Part shown: positions 5,954-8,552 of the stretch, piece by piece | How positions within the stretch are numbered: position 1 is the stretch's first letter | Layout of the letters: every line of letters begins with the position of its first letter | Source: Deltaproteobacteria bacterium | Lineage (GTDB): Bacteria > Desulfobacterota > Syntrophia > Syntrophales > UBA2210 | Reading direction: 5' to 3' | DNA length: 8,552 bases | Assembly: GCA_016934695.1 (NCBI GenBank) | Contig: JAFGSH010000083.1 | Coordinates: 1-8,552, forward strand | The notes under the pieces: generated by a model | What the model saw: only the letters and a program-made list of their open reading frames with translations | Told to the model about the DNA's origin: nothing | The model's database searches: none | Made by a program: the position numbers and the translations under genes

Positions 5954-7324
5954 TTACTTTTCCCTCTTCCTCAATTCGGCAGGCTTTACGAAATCGCTCG
6001 GCTTGCCGATTCCCTCAAATATATGCTCATTTTCCTGACAGGAACCTCCCAGGTACTGAACCTTCCCGCCGTTCTGGAACTGACCGATCGGCTGGATAAA
6101 TACGCCCGGGTAGGTCTTGTGCTGGGGATCGGTCGGATCGACCCTGACCTTGGAGTGGAAGTAGGGTTTGACCTTCTTCGTCTCGTAGGCCATCTTGCCC
6201 AGCGAGTAAGTGGTCTCCGTGGTCTCCATTGCATTGATCAGCTTGTCGATGTCATCGACGCCCCCCGCCTTCTCGATCACCTTCTTGATGAAGTAGATGT
6301 CCGCATAGGCGAGGTGAACGTGGATCTGGGTCGGGATCTTGTGCCTGACAGCCATCTCCACGAAGGGGATGGTCTGATCCGTCAAGGGGAGCATACACTC
6401 GGTATAGGAACCGACGACGCCCAGGCACTTCCCGCCGGTGAGCTTCCAGAAGTCGGAGGTCTGCGATACACCGCCGTAGAGATCAATGGGGATATCCCGC
6501 GCCGCCGAATCGGCCCACTGCTTGGCGAAGGATTCCGTGTCGGTGAACCAGGAACTGATGTAGAAGATATGCTGGGCTCCGGTCCCGGCGATCTGCTGAA
6601 AGAGGGGCAGGTACATCGTTCCCCGCGGCTTGACCAGCTTGCTGTAGACGACCTCAACTCCATAGTCCTTCTGAAGAATATCTTCCCACGGAGGCAGATT
6701 CAGATCAGCCATTCCCTCGCGCCACGGTTTGGTCCACTCGAGGTCCTCCCAGAGGAAGGCCATCTTCTTGAGACCCTCAGGATATCTCGCCGTCCACGTC
6801 TTGCCCCAGAAGTACCGCTGCTGGGCGTAGTGGGCAGGCTCTGGATCCCAGTCGCGGAAACAGAACTTGTACTTCTCGTACTCGTCGAGGATCCGATCCG
6901 TCAGCTCCCGCCCCATGGGACCGTTGAAGATCATGATGTGCGGGTAATCCTTGAACATGGCGGCCGCGTTCTCCTGGGCGGCGAGACAGATCTCGGTGCG
7001 CCCCTCGACGAAGATGAACTTCGCCTTCTCTTCCATCAACAGACGGCGGGTCCCCTCGACCGTCAGCGACGTGGCTCCCTTGTTGTCGGCGATCACGTAC
7101 TTGAGCGGACGCCCGAGGACGCCGCCCGCCGCGTTGATCTCCTCGACCGCTATCTTCTGGATGGCCATGCAGGGCCGTGTACCCGGCGAGAGCACCATCC
7201 CCGCGTACCCGATTACGATCGGCTCTCCCGACGGAGCGGCGCTCACCCCGGCGGACGGAAAACAGAGCGTCAGTGAAAGTATTGCGACAACAAACAAGCC
7301 AAATTTGAATCTCGTTACCATCAT
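5954..7324 (-). CDS. ABC transporter substrate-binding protein, type I (LivK/Leu-Ile-Val-binding family)
   Basis: A 456-residue secreted solute-binding protein. The N-terminus has a positive stretch (TRFKF), a hydrophobic core at about residues 8-22 and a VSA/AP cleavage region near residues 27-31; the cysteine at 21 is not in a lipobox, so a soluble periplasmic form is expected. The mature protein starts with EPIVIGYAGMVLSPG, and AIQKIAVEEINAAGGVLGRPLKYVIADNKG follows in pieces typical of type I periplasmic binding proteins. The ligand cannot be read from sequence. AAGGAGG at 7330-7336 precedes two adjacent ATGs (7324 and 7321) by 5 and 8 bases; either may be used. The frame is open back to 7390, but that extension lacks homology and would bury the signal peptide. 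No permease or ATPase gene is nearby in the window. The gene has its own terminator and a long upstream gap, so it is probably monocistronic. Confidence 0.93.
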   Translation of the reverse strand: MMVTRFKFGLFVVAILSLTLCFPSAGVSAAPSGEPIVIGYAGMVLSPGTRPCMAIQKIAVEEINAAGGVLGRPLKYVIADNKGATSLTVEGTRRLLMEEKAKFIFVEGRTEICLAAQENAAAMFKDYPHIMIFNGPMGRELTDRILDEYEKYKFCFRDWDPEPAHYAQQRYFWGKTWTARYPEGLKKMAFLWEDLEWTKPWREGMADLNLPPWEDILQKDYGVEVVYSKLVKPRGTMYLPLFQQIAGTGAQHIFYISSWFTDTESFAKQWADSAARDIPIDLYGGVSQTSDFWKLTGGKCLGVVGSYTECMLPLTDQTIPFVEMAVRHKIPTQIHVHLAYADIYFIKKVIEKAGGVDDIDKLINAMETTETTYSLGKMAYETKKVKPYFHSKVRVDPTDPQHKTYPGVFIQPIGQFQNGGKVQYLGGSCQENEHIFEGIGKPSDFVKPAELRKREK

Positions 7325-7329
7325 CCTTT

Positions 7330-7336
7330 CCTCCTT
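7330..7336 (-). promoter_or_regulatory. Ribosome binding site of the complete binding-protein gene
   Basis: AAGGAGG on the minus strand, five bases before ATG 7324 and eight before ATG 7321. It rules out the longer open frame starting at 7390. Confidence 0.8.
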
Positions 7337-7451
7337 TTTTAGGTTCATGCTGCTCTCCGATGACTCCCACATGCCCCTTCTCACAGGCATCGTGGTTTAC
7401 AAACCCTGTAATGGCAGTATCATTATGGTGGTACGGGATATGAATCGGGGA

Positions 7452-7463
7452 TGGAATATTCCA
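7452..7463. promoter_or_regulatory. 12-bp perfect palindrome, possible operator
   Basis: TGGAATATTCCA is a perfect palindrome about 130 bases before the binding-protein start. Ten of its bases (TGGAATATTC) recur at 7740-7749 in the same interval. A pair of related sites upstream of a transport gene is compatible with regulator binding or DNA looping, but no regulator is known here. Confidence 0.3.
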
Positions 7464-7732
7464 AACGGTTGTGCGTCCGGTCCGACATACTGCTTGTATT
7501 GCTGAGTTGTTCTGATGCTACAAACCTCACAACGTGGCAGGATGAAACGAATATCACTGACTTCCCCCCCGGACAGTAGCAAAGATATCGTCAACCAGAG
7601 CTCCCAGAGCAGTCTCCCGTTTCCAATTGTCATTCAGCAGGAGAGAATCTCTGTTGTGTGGGGAGCCACTCCGGCATTGTGTCTTTTATTCGGTAACATG
7701 TCCACCCGTACCCTGTCAAGAGAAATGAAGCC

Positions 7733-7749
7733 CCACCGGTGGAATATTC
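7733..7749. promoter_or_regulatory. Overlapping palindromes CCACCGGTGG and GAATATTC
   Basis: CCACCGGTGG (7733-7742) is a perfect 10-bp palindrome that overlaps TGGAATATTC (7740-7749), the second copy of the motif at 7452. The position, about 415 bases before the binding-protein start, is far for a simple operator. Confidence 0.22.
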
Positions 7750-7865
7750 TTTCCCATGATCATATAAGACAAGGATGGACGGGGACATCGCTCTACTGTG
7801 CTCACCGGTATGTATCTCTCTCGAATATTGTATCGTGTTAGAAAGATATATATGATGACCTTCAT

Positions 7866-7904
7866 AAAAAAAACGGGCCCCGCTGCCATGCAACGGGACC
7901 CGTT
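7866..7904 (-). terminator. Rho-independent terminator of the second binding-protein gene
   Basis: Positions 7872-7904 form a hairpin: AACGGG pairs with CCCGTT, a C-A mismatch (7878/7898), CCCG with CGGG, a second C-A mismatch (7883/7893), then TGC with GCA. On the minus strand eight Ts follow (7873-7866). It lies 36 bases after the stop. The arms are plainly homologous to the terminator at 5885-5927, with small changes that move the mismatch. Confidence 0.9.
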
Positions 7905-7940
7905 CGCATAACCATCAAAGATATGCTTCTGCTACATCCG

Positions 7941-8552
7941 CTACCTCAACTCGGCCGGATATTTGAAATCAGCCGGCTTTCCGCCACCGACCCGCTCGAA
8001 TATCGGCTCATTCTCAACACAGGAACCTCCCAGATATAAAGGTTCCCCATTCTTTCCGAACTGGGCGATCGGCTGGATGAAGGCACCGGGGATGGTCTTG
8101 TTCAGAGGATCGGACAGATCCACCCTGATCTTGGAGTGGAAGTACGGTTTGATCTTCTTCATCTCGTAGGCCATCTTGCCGAGCGAATAAGTGGTCTCAG
8201 TCGTCTCCATCGCCTTGATCAGCTTGTCGATGTCATCCACGCCCCCGGCCTTCTCGATCACCTCCTTGATGAAGTAGATGTCCGCGTAGGCGAGGTGGAC
8301 ATGGATCTGGGTCGGGATCTTGTGCTTGACCGCCATCTCCACGAAGGGAACGGTTTTGTCAGTCAGCGGGAGCATGCACTCCGTATATGAGGAGATTACA
8401 CCGGCCGCTTTCCCGCCCGTGAGCTGCCAGAAGTCGGAGGTCTGCGCGACGCCGCCATACAGGAGAGAGGGGATGTCACGCGCCGCTGAATCGGCCCATT
8501 GCTTGGTGAAGGATTCCGTGTCGGTGAACCAGGAGCTGATGTACTGGATCAC
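7941..8552 (-). CDS. Second ABC transporter substrate-binding protein, C-terminal part (start outside window)
   Basis: The last 203 or so residues of a type I solute-binding protein, a close paralogue of the complete one to its left (about 80% identical by eye over some 200 residues, with a two-residue length difference near the end). The block around VEMAVKHKIPTQIHVHLAYA and on through GGVDDIDKL and TTETTYSLGKMAYE is nearly identical. The frame runs off the window edge: the codon at 8552-8550 is GTG, but alignment with the paralogue (HIFYISSW against VIQYISSW) shows it encodes an internal valine and not a start. The upstream two thirds, with signal peptide and half the ligand pocket, lie beyond the window. 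The gene ends in PAELR and has its own terminator. Confidence 0.93.
   Translation of the reverse strand: MIQYISSWFTDTESFTKQWADSAARDIPSLLYGGVAQTSDFWQLTGGKAAGVISSYTECMLPLTDKTVPFVEMAVKHKIPTQIHVHLAYADIYFIKEVIEKAGGVDDIDKLIKAMETTETTYSLGKMAYEMKKIKPYFHSKIRVDLSDPLNKTIPGAFIQPIAQFGKNGEPLYLGGSCVENEPIFERVGGGKPADFKYPAELR

Larger units (their letters stand above)
7325..7865. other. Long non-coding interval between the two binding-protein genes
   Basis: About 540 bases without a convincing gene. The short open frames here have no recognisable domain, poor codon use and no good ribosome binding site. The sequence is visibly more AT-rich than the genes, especially 7740-7865. It should contain the promoter of the complete binding-protein gene (minus strand). 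A TTGACA lies at 7719-7714 on that strand, but the sequence 17 bases on (TTACCG) is a poor -10, so I do not call a promoter. Several short palindromes occur: GGTTTACAAACC (7394-7405, imperfect centre), TGGAATATTCCA (7452-7463), CCACCGGTGG (7733-7742) and ATGATCAT near 7757. Confidence 0.6.
7866..8552 (-). repeat. Tandem duplication copy (partner at 5885-6571)
   Basis: The terminator plus 3' coding part of the second binding-protein gene corresponds to 5885-6571, offset by about 1.98 kb in the same orientation. Similarity covers both the coding region and the terminator hairpin, so one duplication event probably included both. The copy continues outside the window to the right. Confidence 0.8.

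Noticed and set aside
5249..7276. Very long plus-strand open frame (675 codons) opposite the flavoprotein and binding-protein genes
   Set aside because: It runs antisense through two well-supported genes, a terminator and an intergenic gap; its translation has no recognisable domain. Long antisense frames are common in GC-rich genes.
7691..7719. TTGACA at 7719-7714 (minus strand) as promoter of the binding-protein gene
   Set aside because: The hexamer is perfect, but no acceptable -10 is found 16-18 bases downstream (TTACCG), and it would leave a leader of over 350 bases.
7397..7893. Short open frames on both strands in the gap between the binding-protein genes
   Set aside because: No domain, no ribosome binding site, unusual composition, and one runs through the terminator hairpin.
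8550..8552. GTG at the right edge as start of the second binding-protein gene
   Set aside because: Alignment with the complete paralogue shows it is an internal valine codon; the gene continues beyond the window.
1..8552. CRISPR array, tRNA, rRNA, insertion sequence or phage attachment site
   Set aside because: I saw no regularly spaced direct repeats, cloverleaf-type sequence, transposase or integrase gene, or terminal inverted repeats.

Overview
The window looks like part of a GC-rich bacterial chromosome. The mix of genes suggests an anaerobic or facultative catabolic bacterium, perhaps a Desulfobacterota/Syntrophobacterales-type organism. That assignment is an inference from gene content: family I CoA-transferase, Isf-like flavoprotein, amidase, and multiple branched-chain-amino-acid-type binding proteins. 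There is no rRNA or marker gene to confirm it. Most starts carry strong AGGAGG-type ribosome binding sites.

Layout, left to right. (1) Positions 2-679, plus strand: C-terminal part of an amidase-signature enzyme whose catalytic N-terminal half lies outside the window. (2) Positions 690-3419, minus strand: a three-gene block read right to left. It contains a Nudix hydrolase of the NUDT19/RP2p (CoA-diphosphatase-like) type, then the alpha and beta subunits of a glutaconate-type CoA-transferase; the two subunit genes overlap by 8 bp. (3) Positions 3420-3751: divergent promoter region. (4) Positions 3752-5109, plus strand: an epoxide-hydrolase-type alpha/beta hydrolase followed by a small DUF1330 protein. 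(5) Positions 5162-5734, minus strand: a flavodoxin-like iron-sulfur flavoprotein. (6) Positions 5954-7324, minus strand: a complete secreted ABC-transporter substrate-binding protein with its own intrinsic terminator at 5885-5927. (7) Positions 7325-7865: about 540 bp without a convincing gene, rich in short palindromes. (8) Positions 7866-8552, minus strand: terminator plus C-terminal 200 or so residues of a second binding protein, roughly 80% identical by eye to the first.

The genes fit a small-molecule catabolism locus. The binding proteins capture a substrate in the periplasm. Amidase and alpha/beta hydrolase cleave amide, epoxide or ester-type bonds. The CoA-transferase activates a carboxylic acid as its CoA thioester, and the Nudix enzyme may trim or recycle CoA species. 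The substrate cannot be read from the sequence, and no transporter permease or ATPase is present in the window.

The most unusual features are the tandem duplication of the binding-protein gene together with its terminator, and the pairing of a split-Nudix-box NUDT19-like enzyme with a CoA-transferase. I did not find a clearly new defence, mobile or RNA system.
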